Positions 43,265 through 52,085 of a stretch of 64,000 nucleotides of DNA are shown piece after piece. Within the stretch, counting starts at the first letter, position 1. Every line of letters begins with the position of its first letter. A program made the translations under genes and the position numbers. Source of the DNA: Longispora albida DSM 44784 (GTDB lineage Bacteria > Actinomycetota > Actinomycetes > Mycobacteriales > Micromonosporaceae); assembly GCF_000379825.1 (NCBI RefSeq), contig NZ_KB903814.1, forward strand, positions 186,001-250,000. The letters are read 5' to 3'. The notes under the pieces are model-generated. The model was not told the DNA's origin, made no database searches, and was given only the letters and a program-made list of their open reading frames with translations.

Positions 43265-43348
43265 CGGCAGGCGGCGCACACCGGCGCGGAGTGAACATCG
43301 CGGTCCTCGAGTTCCTCCGCGCCGGGGAGGGTACCTGGGCGGTACGGA

Positions 43349-43582
43349 TCAGATGACGCTCATGGCCAGGCCCAGCAGGGCGAGCGCCTCGACCATCGTG
43401 AAGCCCATGAACAGGAACATCTTGGTGTTCTTGGCCGACTCGGGCTGCCGGGCGGTCGACTGGATGTAGGCGGAGAAGATCATGCCGAGGCCGATGCCGG
43501 GACCGATGGCGGCCAGGCCGTACCCGACCGGGCCGAGGTCGATCGCGGAGCTGGCGGCGCTGGCGAGAAGGTTGATGGTCAT
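43349..43582 (-). CDS. Orphan F-type ATP synthase subunit c
   Basis: 77 aa from ATG 43582 with AGGAGGA upstream. It is a complete c-subunit hairpin: helix 1 GYGLAAIGPGIGLGMIFSAYI, the polar loop ARQPE (44-48), and helix 2 MFLFMGFTMVEALALLGLAMSVI with the proton-carrying Glu65. All core features of actinobacterial AtpE are kept. None of atpB, atpF, atpH, atpA, atpG, atpD or atpC lies in the window, so it is not in an atp operon. It is either a second c gene or a relocated one. Confidence 0.85.
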   Translation of the reverse strand: MTINLLASAASSAIDLGPVGYGLAAIGPGIGLGMIFSAYIQSTARQPESAKNTKMFLFMGFTMVEALALLGLAMSVI

Positions 43583-43702
43583 GGCAGGTTCCTCCTGTTC
43601 GTCATGTACGGCGAGTGAGGGATCCCGCGCAGAGTGTGGCATCGATCAGTCCGCAAAGGACAGTGGTTTTCCCGGCTGGCGGGCACTGGCCATAATCCGA
43701 TC

Positions 43703-44389
43703 ATGTCCCGGTTCAGCACACAGTTCGAGCAGCTGGCAGTCCGCCACGTCGCCTACGCCGCCCACCAGTCCCTCGCCTTCGACGCCGAGATCGGGCACGG
43801 GGCCTGGCGGCACAGCTTCGAGGACCGGACCTTCACCATCGGCGAGCGCACCCTCCCGATGATGCCGATCGGCACGACCCTGCCCGAGCACGGAGTCCTG
43901 GCCTGGTGCTGGGCGGACAGCTCACTGGAACCGTGGCCGTGGACGAAGGAGGCCTCCTGGCGGCTGCGCCTGTACGGGATCGACCACGACATCCCCGAGT
44001 TCGCCACCAGCGGCGTGCGGCTCGGCGACTGGGACGACCTGAACGACGCGGCCACCCGCCTCCTGGTCGTCGCACTCGGCGTACTCGGCGCCCGGGGCAG
44101 CTACGGCTTCAAGATGCGGCACGGCGGCGGCTTCTTCGTGCTCACCGACGACCCCGCGCTGCCCGCACCCCAGGAACCGGCCCCGGAACTCGCCCAGCAG
44201 GTCCTCAGCCTCGCAGCCGCTTACTTCCCCGACCTCGACCAGATGGAGATCGCCGCACACTACGCCGAGGCGCTCGGCGGCCGCTGGACCCAGATCCCCG
44301 GCGGGCTCAGCATCAGGTTCGCCACGGGCGGGATGTCCCTGCACTACGCCAGCAACCGCCTCCAGTGGATCGGCCCGAGCATGGCCTGA
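43703..44389 (+). CDS. DUF6882-like protein
   Basis: 228 aa from ATG 43703. The pattern FDAEIGHGAWRHSFEDRTFTIG, HGVLAWCWADSS, WRLRLYGIDHDIPEFAT and a late ALGVLGARGSY matches a cytoplasmic actinobacterial family (DUF6882) with conserved Trp and no known role. No TM or signal segment is present. It is divergent from the orphan atpE and ends 5 bp before the stop of the HAD gene. Confidence 0.6.
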   Translation: MSRFSTQFEQLAVRHVAYAAHQSLAFDAEIGHGAWRHSFEDRTFTIGERTLPMMPIGTTLPEHGVLAWCWADSSLEPWPWTKEASWRLRLYGIDHDIPEFATSGVRLGDWDDLNDAATRLLVVALGVLGARGSYGFKMRHGGGFFVLTDDPALPAPQEPAPELAQQVLSLAAAYFPDLDQMEIAAHYAEALGGRWTQIPGGLSIRFATGGMSLHYASNRLQWIGPSMA

Positions 44390-44394
44390 CGCTC

Positions 44395-45207
44395 CTAGAT
44401 GACGCCGAGCCTGGTGAGATGCCGCGCGAAGCCGTCGTCGTCGACGCTGGCCGTGACAGCGGTGGCCGCCGCGAGCAGCTCCGGATGCGCGTTGCCGACC
44501 GCGACCGCCTGGCCACCCAGCCGGAACAGCGGCACGTCATTGGGCATGTCACCGAAAGCGATGGTGCTGGCGGGTTCGATGCCAAGCAGGCCGAGGGCTC
44601 GGCTGGCACCAGTGAACTTGTCGGTGCGCGGCGGGGCGATGTCCACGATGCGCGGGTTGGCGTAGCTGAGGGTCGCGTGCTCGGCGGTGACGCCTGCCGA
44701 CACCAGCAACCCGGCCACGTCCTGGGCGTGGCGGCCGGGGTCGCAGACCGCCAGCGCACACGCGGGGCGTTCAGCGATCTCGGCGGCGGGCACCACCTCG
44801 TACGGGCCGTTGGGCGCCTTGCCCCGCGCCGCGACATAGCCGCCGGTGAGCGCCCAGCTGCGGCCGTCGTAGCCGCTCGCGCCCGCCTCCGGCAGGTGTT
44901 CACGCACCAGGCCGATGATGGTCCTGACCGCCGCGCCCGCCAGGTTGTCCTGCCACAGCACTTCGCCGGTACCGGGAGACCAGCCCATCGCGCCCGTGCA
45001 GCACACCGCCAGCGTCAGGTGCGGCTGGAGCTGGCCGAGGGCGCGCACGCCTGCCGGGGTGCGGGCCGTCACCGCGACCAGCGGGACTCCGCGCTCCCGG
45101 AGCTCAGCGGCAGCGGCCAGGGTCGCGGGGCTGACCGACCCGTCCCGCCGGACGATCGTGCCGTCGAGGTCGGTGACGACAGCCTGCGGTACCGAGGGGC
45201 GTTCCAT
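44395..45207 (-). CDS. Cof-type HAD-superfamily phosphatase
   Basis: 270 aa. Motif I is VVTDLDGTIV with nucleophile Asp13 and Asp15. Motif II is VAVTART. The late Lys is in DKFTGASRALGLLGI, and motif IV is TIAFGDMPNDVPLF. The long C2 cap between them marks the Cof/YbiV type, which dephosphorylates sugar phosphates and flavin intermediates. It stands alone between the DUF6882 gene and the conservon. Confidence 0.88.
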   Translation of the reverse strand: MERPSVPQAVVTDLDGTIVRRDGSVSPATLAAAAELRERGVPLVAVTARTPAGVRALGQLQPHLTLAVCCTGAMGWSPGTGEVLWQDNLAGAAVRTIIGLVREHLPEAGASGYDGRSWALTGGYVAARGKAPNGPYEVVPAAEIAERPACALAVCDPGRHAQDVAGLLVSAGVTAEHATLSYANPRIVDIAPPRTDKFTGASRALGLLGIEPASTIAFGDMPNDVPLFRLGGQAVAVGNAHPELLAAATAVTASVDDDGFARHLTRLGVI

Positions 45208-45262
45208 GCCGGAATCCTGACAGAGGACAAGCGGTTCGCGCCTGCCAGTACACAGTGATCTG

Positions 45263-45850
45263 TCAGACCGAAACGGCCTCGGACTCCACGACGTGCTGAA
45301 TCAGGGCGATCAGCACTTCCTTGCTGGACTCCTTCCGGCGCGCGTCGCAGAGCATCACCGGCACGCTCGCGTCGATGTCGAGGGCCGCGCGCACCTCGTC
45401 GGGATCGTGGCGGGCGGCGCCGTCGAAACAGTTCACCGCGACGATGAACGGGGTGTTGCGGCGCTCGAAGTAGTCGATCGACGGGAAGCAGTCCGGCAGG
45501 CGGCGGGTGTCGGCCAGCACGACGGCGCCGATCGCGCCGAGCGCCAGCTCGTCCCACACGAACCAGAACCGGTCCTGGCCGGGGGTGCCGAACAGGTACA
45601 GCACCAGCTCGGAGTTGATCGTGATCCGGCCGAAGTCCATCGCGACCGTGGTCGTCGACTTGCGCTCCACACCGGACAGGTCGTCGATCCCCGTGCTCTC
45701 CTCGGTGATCGTCTCCTCCGTGCGCAGCGGCCGGATCTCGCTGACCGCGCCGACCAGCGTCGTCTTGCCTGCGCCGAACCCGCCGGCCACCAGGATCTTG
45801 ACCGCTGTGGGCAGCGGGCCCTGCCCCGCCTCAGAGTGCCCGGAGACCAT
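45263..45850 (-). CDS. Conservon GTP-binding protein (CvnD type)
   Basis: 195 aa small GTPase-like protein. P-loop GGFGAGKTTLVGAVS (23-31), a switch region MDFGRITI, the G3-like FGTPGQDRFWFVWDEL and an NCFD in place of NKxD. These are the features of the ATP/GTP-binding last gene of actinomycete conservons. It overlaps the DUF742 gene by 20 bp and closes a four-gene operon. In known conservons the four proteins form a membrane complex resembling a eukaryotic G-protein receptor system. Confidence 0.9.
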   Translation of the reverse strand: MVSGHSEAGQGPLPTAVKILVAGGFGAGKTTLVGAVSEIRPLRTEETITEESTGIDDLSGVERKSTTTVAMDFGRITINSELVLYLFGTPGQDRFWFVWDELALGAIGAVVLADTRRLPDCFPSIDYFERRNTPFIVAVNCFDGAARHDPDEVRAALDIDASVPVMLCDARRKESSKEVLIALIQHVVESEAVSV

Positions 45851-46199
45851 CGATCACCGCCAGGAGTACACGCTTGCTGGGCTGTTCCATCGCGGGCTGC
45901 GGGGCCCGGGTGAGTACCAGGCCGGAGGTCTGAAGATCGCCCAGCAGCACCCGGACGATGCCCACCGGCAGGTCCAGGTGCGCCGAGATCTCCGCGACCG
46001 ACAGCGGCCTGCGGCACAGGTCGAGGATCGCGACGTGCTCCGGTTCGAGCCCGGCCCCTGCCCCGGCCTCGGACGCCGAGCCAGTGGCCATCACGATCGC
46101 GATCAGGTCGAAGTCACCGCCGACCGGGCGGGTCCGGCCACGGGTCATCGCGTACGGCCGGACGACAGGGCCTGCCTCCTCGTCCAGCCACTCGGTCAT
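45831..46199 (-). CDS. Conservon DUF742 protein (CvnC type)
   Basis: 122 aa from ATG 46199. It has the DUF742 pattern: VVRPYAMTRGRTRP, then EPEHVAILDLCRRPLSVAEISAHLDLPVGIVRVLLGDL, a winged-helix-like fold, ending in KRVLLAVIDGLRAL. The ATG overlaps the roadblock stop (ATGA). It probably bridges the kinase/roadblock pair and the GTPase. Confidence 0.9.
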   Translation of the reverse strand: MTEWLDEEAGPVVRPYAMTRGRTRPVGGDFDLIAIVMATGSASEAGAGAGLEPEHVAILDLCRRPLSVAEISAHLDLPVGIVRVLLGDLQTSGLVLTRAPQPAMEQPSKRVLLAVIDGLRAL

Positions 46200-46621
46200 C
46201 GGGCCGCCTCGGAGGGCACCGGCGTGCGGGAGGTCGTGGCCAGGTACTGGCCGACCCGGGCCACCAGCATGGCCATCTCGTAGGCGATGAGGCCGATGTC
46301 CGCGTCCTCGGTACCGAGCACGGCCAGGCACGCGCCGTGGCCGGCGGCGGTGACGAAGAGGAACGCCGAGTCCATCTCGATGATGGTCTGCCGGACCGAC
46401 CCGCCGCCGAAGTGCCGGCCGGCTCCCCTGGCCAGGCTCTGGAACCCGGCCGCCACCGCCGACAGGTGGTCGGCGTCCTCGCGTTCCAGGCCGCTGGACG
46501 CGGCGATCAGCAGGCCGTCGGCGGACAGCACGACAGCCTGCCTGGCGTGCGCGACCCGGTCAACGAGATCGTCGAGCAGCCAGGTGAGGTCGCGGACCGC
46601 ACTGGTCTTCTGTGGTGCCAT
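46196..46621 (-). CDS. Conservon roadblock/LC7 protein (CvnB type)
   Basis: 141 aa. A roadblock/LC7 fold: DLTWLLDDLVDRVAHARQAVVLSADGLLIAASSGL, then FLFVTAAGHGACLAVL and IGLIAYEMAMLVARVGQYL. In conservons this protein acts as the GTPase-activating partner of the CvnD-type protein, as MglB does for MglA. It lies 11 bp after the kinase gene and overlaps the DUF742 gene. Confidence 0.9.
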   Translation of the reverse strand: MAPQKTSAVRDLTWLLDDLVDRVAHARQAVVLSADGLLIAASSGLEREDADHLSAVAAGFQSLARGAGRHFGGGSVRQTIIEMDSAFLFVTAAGHGACLAVLGTEDADIGLIAYEMAMLVARVGQYLATTSRTPVPSEAAR

Positions 46622-46632
46622 GAGCTGTCTCC

Positions 46633-49044
46633 CTATGCCTGCTGAGGCTCGTCGGAGCCCGCAGCGGCCGCCTGGTCTGCCGATGTCTCCCCAGCCGCCG
46701 AGTCGGCGGCCTCCGCGTCCCTGCGGCCCTTGCGGGTGGCTCGCTGGTACGAGCCGATCATGGCGCGGATGTCTTCTGGCCTGCGGGTGCTCGGCTCTGG
46801 TACCGGGCCGGGCTCGGAGGCCTGCTGGTCCCGCAGGGGCGCGGCCAGGCTGGCCTGGCGTACCCGGCGCGGGAGGCCGGAAGGTGTGAGTGCCACGTCA
46901 GCCCCCTCTGCTGGACCGGACGGCCGCTCGGGTGCGGCCGTGGTCGCTGTGGCGGTACTCGTCGCGGTCAGCGCGTGCCGGGCCGCCACGGGCTCCGGCA
47001 CCTGGGGTACCGGGATCGCCTGCAGCGGCACGGCCTGCACGGGAGCCTCGGCACGCGGCCGGGGCAGGGTGTCCATCGTGCGCAGTGCCGCGCGCCCGGG
47101 ACGGGGTACCTTCTCCTCGGCCGGCGGGGCCTGCTCGGGTGCCGGGGCGCCGGTGAGGTTGTCGACGACCAGCGCGCCGGGGATGAGCACGATGGCCGTC
47201 GTGCCCCCGTACGGCGAGTCGCGGAGCTGCACCTGGATGTCGTGGCGGGTGGCCAGGCGGCCGACCACGTACAGGCCGAGGTGCGCGCTGCCGGTGAGCT
47301 TGAACTCCGGCGGGTTCTTCAGCCGCTCGTTGGCCGCGGCCAGGTCCTCGGGCTTCATGCCGAGGCCACGGTCCTCGACCTCGACGACGAAGCCGTTGGC
47401 GACGCGCTGGCCGGTGATGTGCACTGCGGTGTCCGGCGGCGAGTATGCCGTCGCGTTCTCGATCAGCTCGGCGAGCAGGTGGATGACGTCACCCACGGCC
47501 CGCCCGGCCAGAGCGGCGTTGCCCGCCGGCATGACGCGGACCCGTTCGTAGTCCTCGACCTCGCCCAGCGCGCCACGGATGACGTCGACGAGCGGGATCG
47601 GGTTGCGCCAGCCACGGCCTGCCGTCGCTCCGGAGAGGACGATCAGGTTCTCGGCGTTACGGCGCATGCGGGTGGCGAGGTGGTCGACGCGGAAGAGGTC
47701 GGCCAGTTCCTCCGGGTTGTTGTTCTCGCGGCGCTCCATGACGTCGAGCAGCCGGAGCTGGCGGTGCACGAGCGCCTGCGTGCGGCGGGCGAGGCTGAGG
47801 AACACGTCGCGGACGCCCTGGCGGAGCTGGGCCTGCTCGACGGCGGTCTCGATCGCGGTCTGCTGCACGGCGTTGAACGCCCGGCCGAGCTGGCCGATCT
47901 CGTCGTCGGAGCCGATGGGCAGCGGCGGGGCCTCCCTGCCGACGTCCACCTCCTCGCCGCGCCGGAGCCGCTCGACCACGCCGGGCAGCCGGGTGGTCGC
48001 CAGCTCCCACGCCGCCTCGCGCAGCCGCTGGAGCTGGGCGGCGAGGGTACGGGCGGTGGTCACGGAGATGACGATGGACGCGATGACGGCGATCAGGCCG
48101 AGACCACCGGCCAGTGCCAGCCGGATGAGCACGCCGATCGCGGCGGGCTTGGCGTCCTCGACGAGGCTGTCGGCTGTGGCCAGCTCGAAGCCGCGCAGGT
48201 CGGTGAAGGCCTGCTCGGTGGCTGCCTTCCACGCGGCGGCGTCGACGGCCGGGGTCGCGCCGACCTTGGCCCGCTCGACGATCCGGTCCTCCATCGCGCG
48301 CAGCCCGGCCATCACCTGGCCGTTGATCAGCTGGTCGTAGCGGGCACGCGACTCGGCCGGCAGCTCGGCCGCAGCCTCGGCGTACAGGAACCGCTGCGTG
48401 CCGACCAGGACGACGAACTGCTCCGGCTCGCCGGAAGCGAACTTCTGGCTGGCTGCCGCGCCGGCCAGGAGTGCGTCCTCCTGCGCGTACACCTCACGGG
48501 CGCGGGACAGCGCGATCAGTGTCCGGGACTGCTTGGCGATGTCCTCGTCGTCCAGAGTGGACAGTGAGCCGTAGATGCGGAACGCCGAGGCGATCACGTC
48601 CGTGTAGGACGCGGCGGCCCTGGTCCGGTCGGTCGTGCCGGCGTCGACGGTCTGCCGGGTGCCGGCCAGGCCGTCGAGGCGCTTGACGGTCTCGTCGATC
48701 CGGGCGGCCAGGGCTTCGGAGGCGTCGCTCTGGACGGCGTCGCCCTTGGCCTGCCGGACGAACGTGGCCCGGGCCTCGTCGGTCTTCGCGCGCTGGGTGG
48801 CCAGCGCCGACCGCTGGTCGGACGTGCCGCCGCCGAGGGCCACAAGGGACAGCCGGCGCTCCTGCTGGAGCGCGGCGACCAGGTTCTCGGCTGGCTTGCC
48901 AAGGTTGTCAGCGAGGGCGCTGACCGTCAGCAGGTTGAGGCCTTCCCGGAGGGTCACGGTGGCCGCGAAGGCCCACAGCGCGAACAGGGAGAGCAGCAAG
49001 GCGACGACCTTGGTCCGCACACGGGTGCTGCGGAACTTCATCAC
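46633..49044 (-). CDS. Conservon sensor histidine kinase-like protein (CvnA type)
   Basis: 803 aa. TM1 (VVALLLSLFALWAFAATVTL), an extracellular nitrate/nitrite-sensing-like NIT domain (~50-300, opening LQQERRLSLVALGG), TM2 (GVLIRLALAGGLGLIAVIASIVIS), a HAMP-like linker, a degenerate dimerisation helix (LARRTQALVHRQLRLLDVMERR) and an HATPase_c domain with ENATAYSPP (N box), VEVEDRGLGM (G1) and GLYVVGRLA (G2). The tail is long and Pro/Ala-rich. Conservon kinases lack a partner response regulator and signal through the roadblock/GTPase pair. Confidence 0.9.
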   Translation of the reverse strand: MMKFRSTRVRTKVVALLLSLFALWAFAATVTLREGLNLLTVSALADNLGKPAENLVAALQQERRLSLVALGGGTSDQRSALATQRAKTDEARATFVRQAKGDAVQSDASEALAARIDETVKRLDGLAGTRQTVDAGTTDRTRAAASYTDVIASAFRIYGSLSTLDDEDIAKQSRTLIALSRAREVYAQEDALLAGAAASQKFASGEPEQFVVLVGTQRFLYAEAAAELPAESRARYDQLINGQVMAGLRAMEDRIVERAKVGATPAVDAAAWKAATEQAFTDLRGFELATADSLVEDAKPAAIGVLIRLALAGGLGLIAVIASIVISVTTARTLAAQLQRLREAAWELATTRLPGVVERLRRGEEVDVGREAPPLPIGSDDEIGQLGRAFNAVQQTAIETAVEQAQLRQGVRDVFLSLARRTQALVHRQLRLLDVMERRENNNPEELADLFRVDHLATRMRRNAENLIVLSGATAGRGWRNPIPLVDVIRGALGEVEDYERVRVMPAGNAALAGRAVGDVIHLLAELIENATAYSPPDTAVHITGQRVANGFVVEVEDRGLGMKPEDLAAANERLKNPPEFKLTGSAHLGLYVVGRLATRHDIQVQLRDSPYGGTTAIVLIPGALVVDNLTGAPAPEQAPPAEEKVPRPGRAALRTMDTLPRPRAEAPVQAVPLQAIPVPQVPEPVAARHALTATSTATATTAAPERPSGPAEGADVALTPSGLPRRVRQASLAAPLRDQQASEPGPVPEPSTRRPEDIRAMIGSYQRATRKGRRDAEAADSAAGETSADQAAAAGSDEPQQA

Positions 49045-49377
49045 ACCGTCCAGGAGATAGTTCGCATTCAGGGATAAGCCGCGATATTCCTATCCGCCGC
49101 CTGGACATTAGCAGCGGGACAAGTGGACGGCCAAATGGGAGTGCCAATTCACAATCAGCCATGCAGCCAGGTTTGGGAAGCGATTCAGACAGCTTTCTTA
49201 AACCTCCAGCTAGGACGGTAAGCCCAGAAGTCCGATGCCGAGTCAAGGGCGCGAGCCTGAGGGATGCGTCACTGCACTGGGGCGATCAACTTGGGTACAA
49301 GTTTGGCCGGGTGGAGCGACTACTCTGTCCATAGGCGACGGTGACTGCTGGTGACCGTGACCGGAGAGGCGGGCATC
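49045..49377. promoter_or_regulatory. Divergent promoter region of conservon and terpene cyclase
   Basis: 333 bp, relatively A+T-rich (for example around 49135-49200), with no coding frame of quality. It must contain the promoters of both transcription units. GGAGAGG at 49363-49369 is the ribosome binding site for ATG 49378. Confidence 0.5.
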
Positions 49378-50784
49378 ATGGACGATGCGTCGACGCTGTT
49401 AGCCCAGGTCGCGGCGGGTCCCGGCCCGGTATCCCCCGCCGTCTACGACACCGCGAGGCTCGCTTCCCTCGTACCCGGGCTGCCCGGCCACGAACGCCGG
49501 ATCAGCTACCTGATGCGGAGCCAGTCCGCCGACGGGAGCTGGGGTGAGGCCGACGGGTACGCCGTGGTGCCGACACTCAGCGCGACCGAGGCACTGCTCG
49601 CGCGGCTCAGGTCCGGCGAGGACCGGGTGGCCGGCGCCGCCGCGGCAGGGGTGCGCTGGCTGGCGGCCCGGCCGGCCGGCGCACCGGTACCGGACACCAT
49701 CGCCGTGGAGCTGATTGTCCCGGCGCTCGTGCGCGACATCAACGACCATCTGGCGGCGCTGCCGGCCTACGAGGGCACCCGGGTGGGGCTGCCGCGCGGG
49801 TTCGACGGGGCGGCGCTGGAGGTGCTCCGGCAGCCCGGCCGTTCCCTGCCCTCGAAGTTGTGGGCATCTCTGGAGATCCTCGGCCCGGCGGCCCGGCGCG
49901 CGCACGGGATCACGCCTGCCGACGGCGCGGTGGCTGGTTCCCCAGCCGCGACGGCGGCATGGCTGGGCGACGAGGCTTCGGCTGAGGAACCCGCCGCCCA
50001 GTACCTGCTCCGCATCCAGGACTCCGACGGCGCGGTACCAGGCGTCACCCCGATCACCTTCTTCGAACGGGCCTGGGTGCTCGCGAGCCTCGCCGGGCAG
50101 GCGACCGCCCCGTCGGCCATCCTGGACAGCCTGGAACGCGCACTCGGCGAGCACGGCGCCCCCGCCGCACCCGGCATCCCGCCGGACGCCGACGACACCG
50201 CAGCCGTCCTCCACGCGCTCGCGCTGCACGGCAGGCCACGCAGCCCCGGCTGCCTCCTGTCCTACCAGGCCGATAGCTACTTCAAGTGCTTCCCCGGCGA
50301 GCGCAACCCGTCGATCAGCACCAACGCACACGTCCTGGAGGCGCTCGGCGGGCACCCCGGATTCACCTCCGAGGCGGCGATGGTCGCGCGGTGGCTGCTC
50401 GGCCAGCAGGACGCCGACGGGAGCTGGCTCGACAAGTGGCACGCCTCGCCGTACTACGCGACAGCGTGCTGCGTCCTGGCCCTCGCGGCCCGGGGTGGCC
50501 CGGCTGCCCGCCCGGCACTGAAGTCCGCAGCAGCCTGGGTACTGGCGACGCAGCGGCGCGACGGCTCGTGGGGCCGGTGGCGCGGGACGATCGAGGAGAC
50601 CGCCTACGCCGTGCAGGTGCTCCGGACGGCCGGCGGTCAGCACAGTGCGGAAGCCGTTGCCCGGGGCCAGGAGTACCTGCGCGAACACGACGATCCGGCG
50701 AAGTACCCCCCGCTGTGGCACGCCAAGGACCTGTACGCGCCAGTGACCGTGATCCGGGCCGCCCGGCTGGCGGCGCTCGCATGA
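49378..50784 (+). CDS. Class II (DxDD) terpene cyclase
   Basis: 468 aa from ATG 49378, chosen over GTG 49351 because GGAGAGG lies 8 nt upstream. DADD (270-273) is the proton-donating DxDD of class II diterpene/squalene-type cyclases. QW-like repeats occur at QSADGSWGE, QQDADGSWLDKW and QRRDGSWGRW. The size fits two-domain bacterial copalyl/halimadienyl-type synthases. There is no DDxxD, so a bicyclic diphosphate would be made and need a partner enzyme. Codon 8 is TTA (49399-49401), a bldA control point. The stop overlaps the P450 start (ATGA). Confidence 0.88.
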   Translation: MDDASTLLAQVAAGPGPVSPAVYDTARLASLVPGLPGHERRISYLMRSQSADGSWGEADGYAVVPTLSATEALLARLRSGEDRVAGAAAAGVRWLAARPAGAPVPDTIAVELIVPALVRDINDHLAALPAYEGTRVGLPRGFDGAALEVLRQPGRSLPSKLWASLEILGPAARRAHGITPADGAVAGSPAATAAWLGDEASAEEPAAQYLLRIQDSDGAVPGVTPITFFERAWVLASLAGQATAPSAILDSLERALGEHGAPAAPGIPPDADDTAAVLHALALHGRPRSPGCLLSYQADSYFKCFPGERNPSISTNAHVLEALGGHPGFTSEAAMVARWLLGQQDADGSWLDKWHASPYYATACCVLALAARGGPAARPALKSAAAWVLATQRRDGSWGRWRGTIEETAYAVQVLRTAGGQHSAEAVARGQEYLREHDDPAKYPPLWHAKDLYAPVTVIRAARLAALA

Positions 50785-52061
50785 CCACAGCTGTACCGCT
50801 CCTCCCCGCGATGCCCCAGCTGTGGAGCGACCCGGCGGCCGGGCTGGCCCGGCTGGGCAGGCAGGCTGGCCCCGTGGTCGCCAGGCTCGGGCCACGGCTC
50901 GCGAAGACCTTCCTGGTGACCGATCCGGACCACGTCCAGTACGTGCTGCGCGGCAACCCCGGCAACTACGCCAGGGAAGGCCTGATGTGGGACCAGCTCC
51001 AGCGGCTGGAGGGCAACGGGCTGGCCGGCGAGGGGCCGGAGTGGGACCGCAGCCGGCGGCTCGTGCAGAAGATGTTCACCGGCCCGTACCTCGGGTCGGT
51101 GATGGGCCTGCTGACCGACGCGATCGGGCAGGCCGTCGACGAGCTGCCCGATGACCGGGAGGTGGACCTGACCGAGGCCATGACCCGGATCATCCACCGT
51201 GCGCTGCTGGTCGCGTTCTTCGGCAACCGGATCACGCTCCCCGAGGCCGAGCAGCTCGGCCGGTCGATCTCCGGCGCGTTGTCGGCGCTCGGGTCGCGGC
51301 TGGTGCTGTCGTTCATGCCGCAGTGGTTCCCGCTGCCGGGCGACCTCCAGTTCCGCGCGGCGCTGCGCACGATCGACGCGATCATCTACCCGCTGGTCGA
51401 GGCCGCCCGCCGGGAGCCGGGCGACGACTTCGTGTCACGGCTGTGCCGGGCTCGCGACGAGTACGGCGGCGGGCTCACCGACCAGCAGATCCGCGACGAC
51501 GTCGTGTCGATGTTCGTGGCGGGCAGCGAGACGATCGGGCACACGCTGTCCTGGTTCTGGATCCTGCTCGACCATCATCCGGCCGTCGCCGAGCGGGTGG
51601 CCGCCGAGGCGATCACGGCGGCAGACCCGCGCTCCATGCAGTACACCTGGATGGTCCTGCAGGAAACGCTGAGGATCTATCCCGGGAGCTGGATGATCCC
51701 CCGCAAGGCGCGGGAGGCCGACACCATCGCGGGAGTGGCCATCCCCGCCGGGGCCAACATCGTGCTCACGCCCTTCCTCACGCACCGGTTACCGCACCTG
51801 TGGCCAGACCCGGAGGTCTTCGACCCGGAGCGCTTCGCGCCGGACAAGCAGCGCCACCAGTTCGCCTGGTACCCCTTCGGCGAAGGCGTCCACAAGTGCC
51901 TCGGGCAGCGGCTGTCCATCATGGAGGCCCAGATGGTGGTGAGCGCGATGCTCCGCCGCTTCCGGGTGTCGGTACCGGGATCCGAGTCGATCCGGGCCGA
52001 CCGGGCGCTGTCGCTGCGGCCCAAGGGTTTCGTGCCGCTCGTGCTGGAACGGCGGGCCTGA
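50781..52061 (+). CDS. Cytochrome P450
   Basis: 426 aa. I-helix oxygen motif AGSET (247-251), ExxR as ETLR, and heme loop FGEGVHKCLGQ with Cys373. The tone (LQRLEGNGLAGEGPEWDRSRRLVQKMF) is that of CYP102/CYP4-like class bacterial enzymes rather than the CYP105 group. A TTA codon lies at 51789-51791. It is translationally coupled to the terpene cyclase and so presumably hydroxylates its product. Redox partners are not encoded nearby. Confidence 0.93.
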   Translation: MTTAVPLLPAMPQLWSDPAAGLARLGRQAGPVVARLGPRLAKTFLVTDPDHVQYVLRGNPGNYAREGLMWDQLQRLEGNGLAGEGPEWDRSRRLVQKMFTGPYLGSVMGLLTDAIGQAVDELPDDREVDLTEAMTRIIHRALLVAFFGNRITLPEAEQLGRSISGALSALGSRLVLSFMPQWFPLPGDLQFRAALRTIDAIIYPLVEAARREPGDDFVSRLCRARDEYGGGLTDQQIRDDVVSMFVAGSETIGHTLSWFWILLDHHPAVAERVAAEAITAADPRSMQYTWMVLQETLRIYPGSWMIPRKAREADTIAGVAIPAGANIVLTPFLTHRLPHLWPDPEVFDPERFAPDKQRHQFAWYPFGEGVHKCLGQRLSIMEAQMVVSAMLRRFRVSVPGSESIRADRALSLRPKGFVPLVLERRA

Positions 52062-52085
52062 ATCACTTCGGGAACCTGTGTGGCG

